Positions 34,366 through 44,614 are shown, counted from the stretch's first letter. The stretch: 64,000 nt of DNA from Chromohalobacter canadensis (GCF_034479555.1 NZ_CP140151.1:2232001-2296000), one strand, 5' to 3'. Numbers and translations are program-made. Notes: generated from the sequence alone by a model not told the origin.

Positions 34366-37299
34366 TTACTGGCAAGCCTCGCAGCCGAGCTCGTCGATAT
34401 CGCCTGCCGAAGGCGCTCGCGAGCCGCTGCCACTCTTGCCGTTCAGGAAGTCGTCGATGCCGCGCGCCTCGCCGGAGGGGCCACTGGCCGCTGGGCTGGG
34501 TGCGCCGCTGGCGGCGGGCTGAGTCGACGGCGCCGCACCGCTATCGGCGTTGCCGACGGCATTGAGATTGCCACGATCGACGGTAGATTTTTCCACCGAG
34601 GTGGCGCCTAACGCGCGCAGGTAATAGGTGGTCTTGAGGCCACGGAACCAGGCCATGCGATAGGTGACGTCGAGCTTCTTGCCCGAAACGCCGGCGATGT
34701 AGAGGTTCAGCGACTGGGCCTGGTCGATCCACTTCTGGCGACGGGCGGCGGCCTCGACCAGCCACTTGGGTTCGACCTCGAAGGCACTGGCATAGCGGGC
34801 CTTGAGGTCGTCCGGCACACGGTCGATGGGCTGCACGGAGCCGTCGTAATACTTGAGGTCGTTGATCATGACCTCGTCCCACAGGCCGCGTTCCTTGAGG
34901 TCGTTGACCATGTAGGCGTTGACTACGGTGAACTCGCCGGAAAGGTTCGATTTGACGAACAGGTTCTGGTAGGTCGGCTCGATGGACTGCGTCACGCCAC
35001 AGATGTTGGAGATCGTCGCGGTCGGTGCGATCGCCATGACGTTGGAGTTGCGCATTCCTTGGCTGGTGACCTTGTCGCGCAGACGCGCCCAATCTTGCGT
35101 GGTGGAGGTGTCTACCTCGATATAGTCGGCGCCGCGCTCTTCGGCCAGGTTCGCGATCGAGTCGATGGGCAATACGCCCTTGCTCCATAGCGAGCCTTCG
35201 AAGCTTTGATAGCGCCCACGCTCGGCGGCCAGATCGCTGGAGGCTTCGATGGCGTGATAGCTGATCAGCTCCATCGAGGTGTCGGAGAATTCAACGGCCT
35301 CTTGAGACGCATAGGCGATCCCACGCTTATAGAGTGCGTCCTGAAAGCCCATCAAGCCCAGCCCCACCGGGCGGTGCTTGAAGTTGGAGCGCTCTGCCTG
35401 CGGCACGGCGTAGTAGTTGATGTCGATGACGTTATCGAGCATGCGCACGGCCGTCTTGACGGTCTTCTTCAGCTTATCGCCGTCGAGTTCGCCGTCGACG
35501 ATGTGCTGCGCCAGATTGACCGAGCCCAGGTTGCACACGGCGATTTCGTCCGCCGAGGTGTTGAGGGTGATCTCCGTGCACAAGTTGGAGCTATGCACGA
35601 CGCCGGCATGGTTCTGCGGGCTGCGCAGGTTGCACGGGTCCTTGAAGGTGATCCACGGATGGCCAGTTTCGAACAGCATGGACAGCATCTTGCGCCACAA
35701 GTCCTTGGCCTTGACGCGCTTGAACAGTTTGAGCTGTCCGTTGCGAGTCATTTCCTCGTACTCGGTGTAGCGCTTCTCGAAGGCGGCGCCGTACAGGTCG
35801 TGTAGGTCGGGGCAGGTGGACGGCGAGAATAGCGTCCATTCTTCGTCGTCGAAGACCCGCTTCATGAACAGGTCCGGCACCCAGTTGGCGGTGTTCATGT
35901 CGTGGGTACGGCGGCGGTCGTCGCCGGTATTCTTGCGCAGTTCGAGAAACTCCTCGACGTCGAGATGCCAGGTCTCGAGATAGGCGCAGACCGCGCCCTT
36001 GCGCTTGCCACCCTGGTTGACGGCCACGGCGGTATCGTTCACCACCTTGAGGAACGGCACCACGCCTTGCGACTTGCCGTTGGTGCCCTTGATGTAGGAG
36101 CCCAGCGCGCGCACCGGGGTCCAGTCGTTGCCCAGGCCGCCGGCCCACTTGGAGAGCATGGCGTTGTCGCGAATCGCACCGTAGATGCCATCGAGCTGAT
36201 CGGGCACGGTGGTGAGATAGCACGAAGAGAGCTGGCTCTTGACGGTGCCGGCGTTGAACAGCGTCGGCGTGGAGGCCATGTAATCGAAGCTCGAGAGCAG
36301 CTCGTAGAATTCGATGGCACGCGCTTCGCGATCGTCCTCGTTGAGCGCCAGGCCCATGGCGACACGCATGAACATTACCTGCGGGAGTTCGTAGCGGATG
36401 TCGTCATGGTGCAGAAAGTAGCGGTCGTAAAGCGTCTGCAGGCCGAGGTAGGTGAACTGGGCATCGCGGGTGTGATCCAGCGCTGCACCGAGGCGCTCGA
36501 GATCGAACTCGGCAAGCTGCGGATCGAGCTGGTCGAATGCGATGCCCTTGGCGATGTAGGCCTTGAAGGCCGGCGCGTAGAGGTCGGCCATTTCCTGGTA
36601 AGTCGCTTCGTCGACAATATCCAGGAAGGAGAGTGCCTCGCGACGCAGGTTGTCCTGCAAGAGTCGCGCGGTGGCGTAGGTATAGTTGGGCTCTTTTTCG
36701 ACCAAGGTGCGCGCGGTCATCGTCAGCGCTTGCGATACACCATCGATGGAAACGCCGTCATAGAGATTCTTCAGCGACGCATCGACGATCTTCTGTGGCT
36801 CGACGTTGGTGAGCCCTTCGCAGGCGTCAAACACCAGTGTCTCGACCCGGCCCAGATCCAGTGGACGCACGGTGCCATCGGCCTGCGTGACGTTGAGGCT
36901 GGGGTGCGGTTTGGCGATATCGCCGTTCTGGGGCTGACGGGCACGGGCATGTTCTTCGCGGTACAGCACATAGGCGCGGGCGACTTTCTGCTCGCCGGCG
37001 CGCATCAGGGCCAGCTCGACTTGGTCCTGGATGTCTTCGATATGCAGGGTGCCGCCATCGGGCATACGACGCAGGAAGGTGTCGACGATGCTCTGGGTCG
37101 CCTCATGGACGAAGTCACGGATGCGTGACGATGCTGCGGCGTTATCGCCCTCGGTGGCGATGAATGCCTTGGTGATCGCCACCGAGATCTTGCTGCCATC
37201 AAAGGCCGCAACATCACCGCCTCGCTTGATGACACGCAGTCGCTGCGGCGCGGTGATGTCTACTGACGCCTTGTCAGGGGAAGAAAGAGTGGTATCCAT
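34366..37299 (-). CDS. nrdA: Class Ia ribonucleotide reductase, alpha subunit
   Basis: A 977-residue catalytic subunit reducing ribonucleoside diphosphates. There are two N-terminal ATP-cone regions (about residues 20-110, beginning RLRVIKRGGDVAAFDGSKI, and about 135-220, beginning LNVTQADGTVRPLDLGRVE). The barrel follows with WAGGLGNDWTPVRALGSYIKG, VHSSNLCTEITLN (active-site Cys) and CNLGSVNL. A Ser/Ala/Pro-rich linker precedes the C-terminal redox pair CEAC. Tandem NrdR boxes and DnaA boxes lie upstream. Confidence 0.95.
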   Translation of the reverse strand: MDTTLSSPDKASVDITAPQRLRVIKRGGDVAAFDGSKISVAITKAFIATEGDNAAASSRIRDFVHEATQSIVDTFLRRMPDGGTLHIEDIQDQVELALMRAGEQKVARAYVLYREEHARARQPQNGDIAKPHPSLNVTQADGTVRPLDLGRVETLVFDACEGLTNVEPQKIVDASLKNLYDGVSIDGVSQALTMTARTLVEKEPNYTYATARLLQDNLRREALSFLDIVDEATYQEMADLYAPAFKAYIAKGIAFDQLDPQLAEFDLERLGAALDHTRDAQFTYLGLQTLYDRYFLHHDDIRYELPQVMFMRVAMGLALNEDDREARAIEFYELLSSFDYMASTPTLFNAGTVKSQLSSCYLTTVPDQLDGIYGAIRDNAMLSKWAGGLGNDWTPVRALGSYIKGTNGKSQGVVPFLKVVNDTAVAVNQGGKRKGAVCAYLETWHLDVEEFLELRKNTGDDRRRTHDMNTANWVPDLFMKRVFDDEEWTLFSPSTCPDLHDLYGAAFEKRYTEYEEMTRNGQLKLFKRVKAKDLWRKMLSMLFETGHPWITFKDPCNLRSPQNHAGVVHSSNLCTEITLNTSADEIAVCNLGSVNLAQHIVDGELDGDKLKKTVKTAVRMLDNVIDINYYAVPQAERSNFKHRPVGLGLMGFQDALYKRGIAYASQEAVEFSDTSMELISYHAIEASSDLAAERGRYQSFEGSLWSKGVLPIDSIANLAEERGADYIEVDTSTTQDWARLRDKVTSQGMRNSNVMAIAPTATISNICGVTQSIEPTYQNLFVKSNLSGEFTVVNAYMVNDLKERGLWDEVMINDLKYYDGSVQPIDRVPDDLKARYASAFEVEPKWLVEAAARRQKWIDQAQSLNLYIAGVSGKKLDVTYRMAWFRGLKTTYYLRALGATSVEKSTVDRGNLNAVGNADSGAAPSTQPAASGAPSPAASGPSGEARGIDDFLNGKSGSGSRAPSAGDIDELGCEACQ

Positions 37300-37460
37300 G
37301 ACGCCTTCCTGTCGTTACGGTCCAAGGGAAAAGGTGTCGCCGTTCATGTCGCATCGCGAGAAGTCGAACGTTATGGCGACGATGGCCGAATTAGCCGTCT
37401 TGTCTCGGCATTTTCGTGCCTGAAGAGGCCCATTCGGGACGAGCACGCGAAATACTGTGA

Positions 37461-37476
37461 TCCCTAGATATGGGGT
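37461..37476. promoter_or_regulatory. NrdR box 1
   Basis: TCCCTAGATATGGGGT is a palindromic 16-mer matching most of the NrdR consensus core (CwAtATaTwG). It is paired with a second box 31 bp away centre to centre, the spacing known for functional NrdR box pairs. It lies about 160 bp before nrdA. Confidence 0.7.
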
Positions 37477-37491
37477 AGGTCTTGATGATGA

Positions 37492-37507
37492 GCACAAGAT
37501 AGAGCTG
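37492..37507. promoter_or_regulatory. NrdR box 2
   Basis: GCACAAGATAGAGCTG carries the CAAGATA half of the NrdR consensus and is weaker on the other half. The gap to box 1 is 15 bp, as in E. coli nrd promoters. Confidence 0.6.
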
Positions 37508-37523
37508 TTTCGCGGGGGTCGCA

Positions 37524-37543
37524 AGTGGATAAGTTGTGGATAG
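37524..37543 (-). promoter_or_regulatory. Two DnaA boxes upstream of nrdA
   Basis: On the minus strand, TTATCCACT (complement of 37524-37532) and CTATCCACA (complement of 37535-37543) each differ by one base from TTATCCACA. Paired DnaA boxes upstream of nrdAB are known in E. coli and link dNTP synthesis to replication initiation. Confidence 0.65.
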
Positions 37544-37843
37544 TCTGTGTCTCTCTTGGGGGCTATTCTTGCGCTCCGTCAAGAAATCTATAACTCGCTG
37601 CCACGCGACGATTTTTCAATCAGCGTGGCGATCTCTATGATGCTCGACAGCTACTCGAGAGTGAATTCGGGTATCATCGCTTGCTATCCGCTATGGTAGG
37701 GAGTGGCGGCATGCACCCCTTTGTCGCACCGCTTATTCCGGCGGAGTCTCTCTGGATAGCGTGAAGAATACAAAATAAAGACGAACGGAACTCGCACGAC
37801 AAGGCCGAAGGTAGGCAGGGCTTCATGGCATTAATGTAAAGGG
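37544..37843. other. Intergenic region between the nrdA control region and rstA
   Basis: 300 bp without a gene. It holds a hairpin-like GCCACGC...GCGTGGC (around 37601-37656) and AT-rich DNA at 37761-37790 (AATACAAAATAAAG) that could carry the rstA promoter. Nothing else recognised. Confidence 0.4.
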
Positions 37844-38563
37844 ATGGATGACAGCTTGGACAGCAGCAGACATCACGATCACGTCCTGATCATAGAGGAC
37901 GACGAGCGGCTGGCGCATCTGACGCGGGAGTACCTCGAGGCGAATGAATTCCAGGTCGATCTGGAATACGACGGTGCACGTGCCGTGGAGCGTATTCTCG
38001 ACGAGCAGCCGGATATGGTCATTCTCGACCTCATGTTGCCCGGCGAGGATGGTCTTTCCATTTGTCGACGCGTGCGTGCCCACTATGCCGGCCCCATTCT
38101 CATGTTGACCGCGCGTACCGACGACATGGACCAGGTGCTGGGGCTCGAAATGGGTGCCGACGACTATGTGCCCAAGCCGGTGCAGCCGCGCGTGCTACTG
38201 GCGCGCATGCGCGCCCTGTTGCGTCGTGCCGATGCTCTGGACGCCGCCAGCGGTGCTACCCGGCTGAACTTCGGCGACCTGCTCATCGATAGCGCCACGC
38301 GCGAAGCCTGGCTCAACGACGAGCGCATCGACTTGACCAGTGCCGAGTTCGACCTGTTGTGGCTGTTGGCCGGCAATGCCGGCCGTGTGCTGACCCGCGA
38401 GGAAATCTTTTCGCAGCTGCGGGGCATCAAGTATGACGGCCAGGATCGCTCGATCGATGTGCGGGTCTCGCGTATTCGGCCCAAGATCGGCGACGATCCC
38501 AACCAACCGCACCGGATCAAGACCGTGCGCAGTAAAGGGTATCTGTTCGTCAAGGATAGCTAA
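37844..38563 (+). CDS. rstA: RstA-like OmpR-family response regulator
   Basis: A 239-residue regulator. The receiver has IIEDDERLAHL, phosphoacceptor D62 (MVILDLMLPGEDGLS), MLTARTDDMDQVLGLEMGADDY and VPKPVQPRVLLARMRALLRR. A winged-helix domain ends with RIKTVRSKGYLFV. The ADDYVPKPVQPRVLLAR motif is that of RstA. The N-terminus carries about 13 extra residues (MDDSLDSSRHHDH); the chosen ATG has little Shine-Dalgarno and a TTG at 37856 is possible. It is followed directly by the kinase gene, which is interrupted. Confidence 0.9.
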   Translation: MDDSLDSSRHHDHVLIIEDDERLAHLTREYLEANEFQVDLEYDGARAVERILDEQPDMVILDLMLPGEDGLSICRRVRAHYAGPILMLTARTDDMDQVLGLEMGADDYVPKPVQPRVLLARMRALLRRADALDAASGATRLNFGDLLIDSATREAWLNDERIDLTSAEFDLLWLLAGNAGRVLTREEIFSQLRGIKYDGQDRSIDVRVSRIRPKIGDDPNQPHRIKTVRSKGYLFVKDS

Positions 38564-38568
38564 CGTTG

Positions 38569-40212
38569 ATGCGGCGAACCCTGTCGGACAGCACTTTCCT
38601 GCGCGTTTACGCCTTGTTGTTGCTGGCGTTGGTGCTGACATTCGGACTCGCATTGCTGGGGTACCTGGCGGTCGATCAGGTGCGCCAGGAGAATTACCGC
38701 GAACGCCTGGCGAGTGGCCCGATGCAGGTGCTTGCGCATCTGGCCGCCGAGCAACCGGCCGACGAGCGCGACGAATGGCTGGCATCGATGTCATCGACAT
38801 TGGGCGTTCCCATGACGTTGCATTCCATCGATGACGTCTCGCTGAGTTATTTCGACCGATCGAGGCTCAACGAAGGACGTCCGCTGGTCGAGCGTCATGA
38901 CGCGGCATGGTCGGTGCTGCGGCGTCTGCCGGATACATCTTGGCTGTTGGAAGTGCGTGTCGGTGGGCTCAAGGAGATGCAGTTACGCGGTGCGACCGAG
39001 GCGCTGCGAACGTGGCTCAGTGGCGTCTCGGAAGATGAGAGCGCCGAGCGTCTGGCTCGCCTTCAGCGTGTCTTCAAGATCCCGCTGGAGGTCTCGCCGA
39101 CGCCCCCCACGGGTGTCGATCCTATCCAGCAGTCGCGCCTTGAGGGCGGGGAAGTCGTCGTGCGTCTCGAGCCAGGACTCGGCGTGTTGTATGTGCATGC
39201 GCGGCTGGGGGCGGATCGCTGGCTCAATATCGGCCCCATCCCGTCCTTCGAACCGATGCCTATCTCGTTGGCACTGGTCCTGTTGGGCATCATGTTGCTG
39301 GTGCTGGCGGGGACCATCTACTTCGTGGTGCGCGGTGTCGAGGGGCGTGTGGAGCGCCTTGAGCGTGCTGCCACACGCATCGCCGGGGGTAACCTGGATA
39401 CCCGCGTCAAGGTCGAGAGCAACGACTTTCTCGGGCGGCTGGGGATGGCCTTCAACGGCATGGCAGCGCAGGTGTAATCGTTGTTGCGTACGCAGCAGGA
39501 AATGATCCGCGCCGTCTCTCATGAATTGCGCACTCCGGTAGCACGTATCCGTTTCGCGGTGCAGATGGTCGAAGACATGACCGAAGAACCCGTGGTGCGG
39601 CGCCAGTTGCAGGACATCGATGGGGATATCGAAGAGCTCGATCAACTCGTTGACGAGATTCTGACCTACGCCCGTCTGGGGAGTGACAGCGCCCAGGGCA
39701 TCCAGCTCGCCACCGAGACCACCGACTGTCGTGCCATGGCCCATCGCGTGGTCGATACCTTGGCGCCGCTGCACGCGCATTTGCGCTTGGAGGTCTTGGA
39801 AGGCGAGGGTGTCGATGTCGAGGCCGATCCGCGTTATCTGCAGCGTGCGCTTTCCAATCTCGTGGCCAACGCCTGTCGCCATGCGGAAGGGCATATCCAT
39901 GTGAGCGTAACGCGGGAAGCACGGGCCGTGCGGCTGGATGTCGAAGACGATGGCGCGGGGGTTCCCGAAGCCGACCGCTTGTTGATCTTCAAACCCTTCG
40001 CGCGTCTCGACGACAGTCGAACGCGGCGCTCAGGCGGTTATGGCTTGGGGCTCTCCATCGTACAGAAAATCATGGCCTGGCATGGCGGCAGCGTCGTGGT
40101 CGAACGCAGCCAACGGCTCGGCGGGGCGCGCTTCAGCCTGTTGCTGCCGACGCCGGATATGCTGCAGGGCGAGCCACGCCACGCGTGGGGACGCCGCATA
40201 GGCGATGCGTGA
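38569..40212 (+). pseudogene. rstB: RstB-like sensor kinase split by an in-frame TAA
   Basis: A single frame of 548 codons coding for an RstB-type kinase, interrupted by TAA at 39475-39477. The 5' part has a membrane helix (VYALLLLALVLTFGLALLGYLAV), a periplasmic sensor, a second helix (ISLALVLLGIMLLVLAGTIYFVV) and HAMP, ending FNGMAAQV. After the stop the same frame continues SLLRTQQEMIRAVSHELRTP (H-box), NLVANACRHAEG (N-box), EDDGAGVP and GGYGLGLSIVQKIM. A single C-to-T change (CAA to TAA) explains it. AGGTG at 39470-39474 lies 6 nt before TTG 39481, so reinitiation could still make the soluble kinase half. Sequencing error is also possible. Confidence 0.85.
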
Positions 40213-40279
40213 CCGCTATCGCATTTGGCAGACTTGCATGCCGCAAGCGCTGGCGTGAAAGCGTGGCGACGAGAAGTGT

Positions 40280-41194
40280 CTACGCCGGCTTGATCCCCTC
40301 GAGTACCGAGAAGGAGGTCTCGCGCGCGGTGCGCAGGAAGTCCTCCATCCACGGCTCGTCACGGCTCTCCTCGCGAATCGCTGCGAACAGCGTGCTCCAC
40401 ACTCCCTGCTCGCCGAGATGCAGGGCGCGCACATAACCGCGCTCCAGGTACTCGGTGAGCGCCCAGTTGGGAAGTGCGCAGACCCCCCGGCCGCTGGCCA
40501 CCAACTGCATCATCATGATCGTCAACTCGGCGGTGCGCACTTCGGCGGGCGTGAAACCCGCCGGGGTCAGGAACTGAGTGAAAACATCGAGGCGTGTGTG
40601 CTCCACCGGATAGGTGATCAATGTTTCGTGCGCCAGCTCTTCGGGGGTCACCCAGTCGCGGCGTGCCAGGGTGTGCTGCTTGCCCACCGCAAGTAGTCCT
40701 TCGTAGCGAAACAACGGCTCGTAATGAATGCCGGCCAACGGCTGGGGGTCGGCGGTGATCACCAAATCCAGCGACTCCCGCGCCAGCGACGGCAAGGCAT
40801 CGAAACTGTAGCCGCTGGGAATGTCGACCTCGACTTCCGGCCAGTGATCGCGAAAGTGATCGATAGTCGGCATTAACCATTGAAAGCAGCTATGGCATTC
40901 GATGGCCATGTGCAAGCGCCCTTGTTCATGGCCGGCCAGGCGTGCCAGGTCGCGTTCCGCCATGCGGATCTGTGGCAGGATCTGTTCGGCCAGTGCGAGC
41001 AGGCGCTCGCCCGCCCGCGAAAAGGTGACCGGGCGCGTCTTGCGCTGAAACAGGGGGGTGTCCAGGCGCTCCTCGAGATCCTTGATCTGATGCGAGAGCG
41101 CCGATTGGGTGAGATGCACCCGTTCGGCGGCCTCGACGAGCGAGCCGGCGTCACGTAGTGCGATCAAGGTGCGGAGATGGCGAAGCTCGAGCAT
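40280..41194 (-). CDS. metR: MetR, LysR-family regulator of methionine synthesis
   Basis: 304 residues from ATG 41194 (MLELRHLRTLIALRDAGSL), which aligns with the E. coli MetR start; an ATG at 41245 adds 17 residues. The HTH contains AAERVHLTQSALSHQIKDLEERL. Characteristic MetR segments are MAIECHSCFQWLMPTIDHF, LITYPVEHTRLDVFTQFL and ALPNWALTEYLERG. It is divergent from metE across 163 bp carrying two MetR-type sites. It activates metE, with homocysteine as co-activator in known systems. Confidence 0.95.
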   Translation of the reverse strand: MLELRHLRTLIALRDAGSLVEAAERVHLTQSALSHQIKDLEERLDTPLFQRKTRPVTFSRAGERLLALAEQILPQIRMAERDLARLAGHEQGRLHMAIECHSCFQWLMPTIDHFRDHWPEVEVDIPSGYSFDALPSLARESLDLVITADPQPLAGIHYEPLFRYEGLLAVGKQHTLARRDWVTPEELAHETLITYPVEHTRLDVFTQFLTPAGFTPAEVRTAELTIMMMQLVASGRGVCALPNWALTEYLERGYVRALHLGEQGVWSTLFAAIREESRDEPWMEDFLRTARETSFSVLEGIKPA

Positions 41195-41200
41195 GATATA

Positions 41201-41213
41201 TGAGAGCCGTTCA
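41201..41213. promoter_or_regulatory. MetR binding site 1
   Basis: TGAGAGCCGTTCA matches TGAA-N5-TTCA at 7 of 8 conserved positions. It lies 7 bp from the metR start, so it could mediate autoregulation. Confidence 0.55.
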
Positions 41214-41314
41214 TTTTGATGATTAGTTAATTTAGTTTGATTCACGCACTGCCGCCAGCGAGACTGCCTGCCAGCACATCACGGCGTCGCCGTGACCAAG
41301 AAGTCACTTATTAC

Positions 41315-41327
41315 TGAAAGTCACTCA
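41315..41327. promoter_or_regulatory. MetR binding site 2
   Basis: TGAAAGTCACTCA matches TGAA-N5-TTCA at 7 of 8 positions, 30 bp before the metE start. Two sites between metR and metE parallel the enteric arrangement. Confidence 0.5.
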
Positions 41328-41357
41328 TTCTAGCCGCATACCGCAAGAGGAAACACG

Positions 41358-43643
41358 ATGGCGCTGGCACACATTCTGGGTTATCCGCGCATTGGCGCGA
41401 ACCGTGAGTTGAAAAAGGCCGTCGAGGCCTACTGGAAAGGCGATATCGATCAGGCCACGCTCGAGGAGAGCGGCAAGGCGCTGCGTGCCGCGCATTGGCA
41501 AGCCAGCCGCGATGCGGGGCTCGATCTCGTGACCGTGGGCGACTTCGCTTTCTACGATCAGGTGCTCAACGTCAGCGCGCTGCTGGGTGCGGTGCCGCCG
41601 CGTTTCGGGGCCGTCGAAGGCGAGGTCGATCTTGATACGACGTTCCGCATGGCGCGTGGCCGAGCGCCTTCCGGCGAGCCAGCGGCGGCTTGTGAGATGA
41701 CCAAGTATTTCGACACCAACTACCACTACCTGGTCCCCGAGCTGCATACCGATCAACGCTTCCGGGTGGCCTCTACGCGGTTGTTCGATGAAGTCGCCGA
41801 AGCCCAGGCCGAGGGGCATCCGGTCAAGGTGGCGTTATTGGGACCCATCAGTTGGTTGTGGCTGGCCAAGGAAAAAAGCGAAGGGCTCGACCGTCTGACC
41901 CTGCTCGATTCGCTGCTGCCGGTGTATGGCGAGGTCCTAGAGCGTTTGGCGGCGCAGGGCGTCGAATGGGTGCAACTCGATGAGCCGGCCCTGGTGCAGG
42001 ACCTGCCCCGCGACTGGCGCCAGGCCTTCGAGGCCGCCTATAACAAGCTGCAATCCGCACGGGTCAAGCTGCTGGTGGCGACCTATTTTGGCGCCCTGGG
42101 CGACAACTTGGGCCTGGCCGCCGGATTGCCGGTTGCCGGACTGCACATCGATACGGTACGTGCGCCCGAACAGCTCGACGCCGTACTCGACCGTCTCCCC
42201 ACCTATAAGGTGCTATCCATCGGCGCCATCGACGGGCGCAACATATGGCGCGCCGATCTGGCGGCACTGCGCGAGCGCTTGCAAGTGGCCCGCGCGCGCC
42301 TCGGTGAGCGCCTGTGGGTCTCGGCGTCTTGCTCGCTGTTGCACGTGCCGGTGGATCTCGAGGCGGAAACCGACCTCGATACCGAGCTCAAGAGCTGGCT
42401 GGCCTTCGCGCGGCAAAAGCTCGATGAAATCGTCACGCTGTCGCATTTGCTAGATGGTCGCGCCACACCGGAAGATACCGCGCGATTGGACGCCGCGACG
42501 GCGGCCCTGGAGGCACGCCGCAACTCCCCGCGCATTCACAAGCCTGCCGTGGGTGAACGGTTGTCTGGCGTCTCCGCCACCGACGCCGAGCGCCCGAGCC
42601 CTTACGGTGCACGTGCCAAGGCTCAGCTTCGTCATCTTGACCTGCCGTTGTTTCCGACCACCACGATCGGCTCGTTCCCGCAGACGCAGGACATCCGCGC
42701 CGCGCGCCGCGCCTTCAAGAATGGCGAATTGGACCGTGATGCCTACGAGGCCCGCATGCGCGAGGAGATCGCCCACGCTGTCGAGCGTCAGGAAGCACTG
42801 GATATCGATGTGCCGGTCCACGGCGAGCCCGAGCGTAACGACATGGTCGAGTATTTCGGCGAACTGCTGGATGGTTTTGCCTTCACACGCTTCGGCTGGG
42901 TGCAAAGTTACGGCTCGCGCTGCGTGAAACCGCCGGTAATCTTCGGTGATGTGAGTCGCCCGGGGCCGATGACGGTGCGCTGGAGCGAGTACGCGCAATC
43001 GCTCACCGACAAGCCCATGAAAGGCATGCTCACCGGCCCGGTGACGATCTTGCAGTGGTCCTTCGTGCGCGATGACCAGCCGCGCGATGCGACCTGTCGT
43101 CAGATTGCCTTGTCCCTGCGTGACGAAGTCGCCGATCTCGAAGCGGCGGGTATCAAGATCATCCAGATCGACGAGCCGGCACTGCGCGAAGGCCTACCGC
43201 TGCGTCAGGGCGAGTGGCAACGCTACCTCGACTGGGCGGTGGAAAGCTTCAAGTTGAGCGCGGCCGTCGCTCGCGACGAGACGCAGATCCACACGCACAT
43301 GTGCTACTCGGAGTTCAACGACATCATCGCGGCGATTGCGGCGCTGGATGCCGACGTCATCACCATCGAGACGTCGCGTTCCGACATGGAGCTGCTCGAC
43401 GCCTTCCAGGACTTCGCCTATCCCAACGAGATCGGCCCGGGCGTGTATGACATTCACTCGCCGAACATTCCCGAGGTGAAATGGATGGTGCAGTTGATGG
43501 AAAAAGCCGCCGAGAAGATCCCCGCCGAGCGGCTCTGGGTCAATCCAGACTGCGGTCTGAAGACACGCGGTTGGGCGGAGGTCGAGCCGGCATTGGCCAA
43601 CATGGTCGATGCGGCCAAGGAGTTGCGTCGCCGCCACGGGTAA
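41358..43643 (+). CDS. metE: Cobalamin-independent methionine synthase
   Basis: A 761-residue zinc enzyme that transfers a methyl group from 5-methyltetrahydropteroyl-triglutamate to homocysteine. It has the duplicated barrel architecture. The N-terminal barrel starts [15 protein letters not shown] and the C-terminal barrel contains [18 protein letters not shown]. Zinc ligands lie in [10 protein letters not shown] (His and Cys, near residue 647) and [11 protein letters not shown] (Cys, near 730). Length matches the E. coli enzyme. It is preceded by two MetR sites and followed by a strong terminator. Confidence 0.97.
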   Translation: MALAHILGYPRIGANRELKKAVEAYWKGDIDQATLEESGKALRAAHWQASRDAGLDLVTVGDFAFYDQVLNVSALLGAVPPRFGAVEGEVDLDTTFRMARGRAPSGEPAAACEMTKYFDTNYHYLVPELHTDQRFRVASTRLFDEVAEAQAEGHPVKVALLGPISWLWLAKEKSEGLDRLTLLDSLLPVYGEVLERLAAQGVEWVQLDEPALVQDLPRDWRQAFEAAYNKLQSARVKLLVATYFGALGDNLGLAAGLPVAGLHIDTVRAPEQLDAVLDRLPTYKVLSIGAIDGRNIWRADLAALRERLQVARARLGERLWVSASCSLLHVPVDLEAETDLDTELKSWLAFARQKLDEIVTLSHLLDGRATPEDTARLDAATAALEARRNSPRIHKPAVGERLSGVSATDAERPSPYGARAKAQLRHLDLPLFPTTTIGSFPQTQDIRAARRAFKNGELDRDAYEARMREEIAHAVERQEALDIDVPVHGEPERNDMVEYFGELLDGFAFTRFGWVQSYGSRCVKPPVIFGDVSRPGPMTVRWSEYAQSLTDKPMKGMLTGPVTILQWSFVRDDQPRDATCRQIALSLRDEVADLEAAGIKIIQIDEPALREGLPLRQGEWQRYLDWAVESFKLSAAVARDETQIHTHMCYSEFNDIIAAIAALDADVITIETSRSDMELLDAFQDFAYPNEIGPGVYDIHSPNIPEVKWMVQLMEKAAEKIPAERLWVNPDCGLKTRGWAEVEPALANMVDAAKELRRRHG

Positions 43644-43664
43644 ACCTCCCGCGTTGACGCCATG

Positions 43665-43702
43665 AACGCGCCGCCGAGCTACCGCTCGGCGGCGCGTTTC
43701 TT
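43665..43702 (+). terminator. Terminator of metE
   Basis: AACGCGCCGCCGAGC (43665-43679), loop TACC, and the exact 15-nt complement (43684-43698), followed by TCTT. Confidence 0.85.
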
Positions 43703-43825
43703 ATGGTACCGGCGTTTCTCATGTCATGAGGACTGGTATGCTATCGGCCTTCATTGATTGATCGATATTGCATGCAACATGCCCCGCTGAAGTGGGGCGG
43801 GTCCTGACCAGCAAGGAGAAGCTGA

Positions 43826-44614
43826 ATGTTCCCCACAATGTCTCGGCGTGCGCGGCACGTCTTGTCGGGTGTGGTATGCGTTGCCGTGTTGGGCGGCTGC
43901 GCGAGTACCGAGAAGCCGCCACAGGTGAGCGATGCCTCGGGGAGTGATTTCACACCGCCGCCGCGTCTCGATGCACCGGATGAGAACGAGGACGCTCCCA
44001 AGTCGCCGCTGCTGCCGAGCGCCTTCTTTGCCGATGGCGCGGAGGCATTCGTGTCCTGGCGTTGCACACCGGCACAGGATCTCATCTCGGCCTCGCCCGG
44101 AGACAACCTGCGGTTGTGGTCGGCGCAGGGGTACTATGGGCTCGAGCGTAGCGTGGTCGCGGAGGGCAAGCGCTATCGGAAAGGTACCCTGACGTTCGCC
44201 CAGCAGGGCGACGAGGCGCACGTCGAAAGCGACAATGGCCAGCTCGCCTGTCAACAAGAGACTCGTCGCGATGCGATCACGCGCGCCGATGCCCCGAGAG
44301 CGATCTTCAAGGGACAGGGCAACGAACCTGGATGGACGCTCGAGCTCGATCGCGAGACGCCGCAACTGACGCTGATCACGCAATACGGTGAGCAAAAGCG
44401 CACGCTGGATTATCGGGTCACGCGGCTCGACAACGGCCACCAGGCGGCCGTGACGCTAGAGGCTGGCGATGCCGATGCTCCGGTGACCGTCGAGCTCAAG
44501 GCACGGGCTTGTTTCGACAGCATGAGTGGCAAGCCGTACCCCGTTCGGGTTCGTGTCGAACAGGGCGATCAAACGCTGGTGGGCTGTGGCCAGGGCGTGG
44601 AACGTAACGGCTGA
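43826..44614 (+). CDS. Lipoprotein with MliC-like and COG3650-like domains
   Basis: 262 residues. AAGGAG lies 7 nt before the ATG. The lipoprotein signal ends VAVLGGCAS (lipobox LGGC, then Ala). A proline-rich linker is followed by an MliC-like unit (VSWRCTPAQDLISA, LRLWSAQGYYGLERS, KGTLTFAQQGDEAHVE). A second domain begins FKGQGNEPGWTLELDRE and ends ARACFDSMSGKPYPVRVRV...GCGQG, like the COG3650 periplasmic proteins. MliC domains inhibit C-type lysozyme; whether this one does is unknown. The fusion is known in gammaproteobacteria. Confidence 0.75.
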   Translation: MFPTMSRRARHVLSGVVCVAVLGGCASTEKPPQVSDASGSDFTPPPRLDAPDENEDAPKSPLLPSAFFADGAEAFVSWRCTPAQDLISASPGDNLRLWSAQGYYGLERSVVAEGKRYRKGTLTFAQQGDEAHVESDNGQLACQQETRRDAITRADAPRAIFKGQGNEPGWTLELDRETPQLTLITQYGEQKRTLDYRVTRLDNGHQAAVTLEAGDADAPVTVELKARACFDSMSGKPYPVRVRVEQGDQTLVGCGQGVERNG

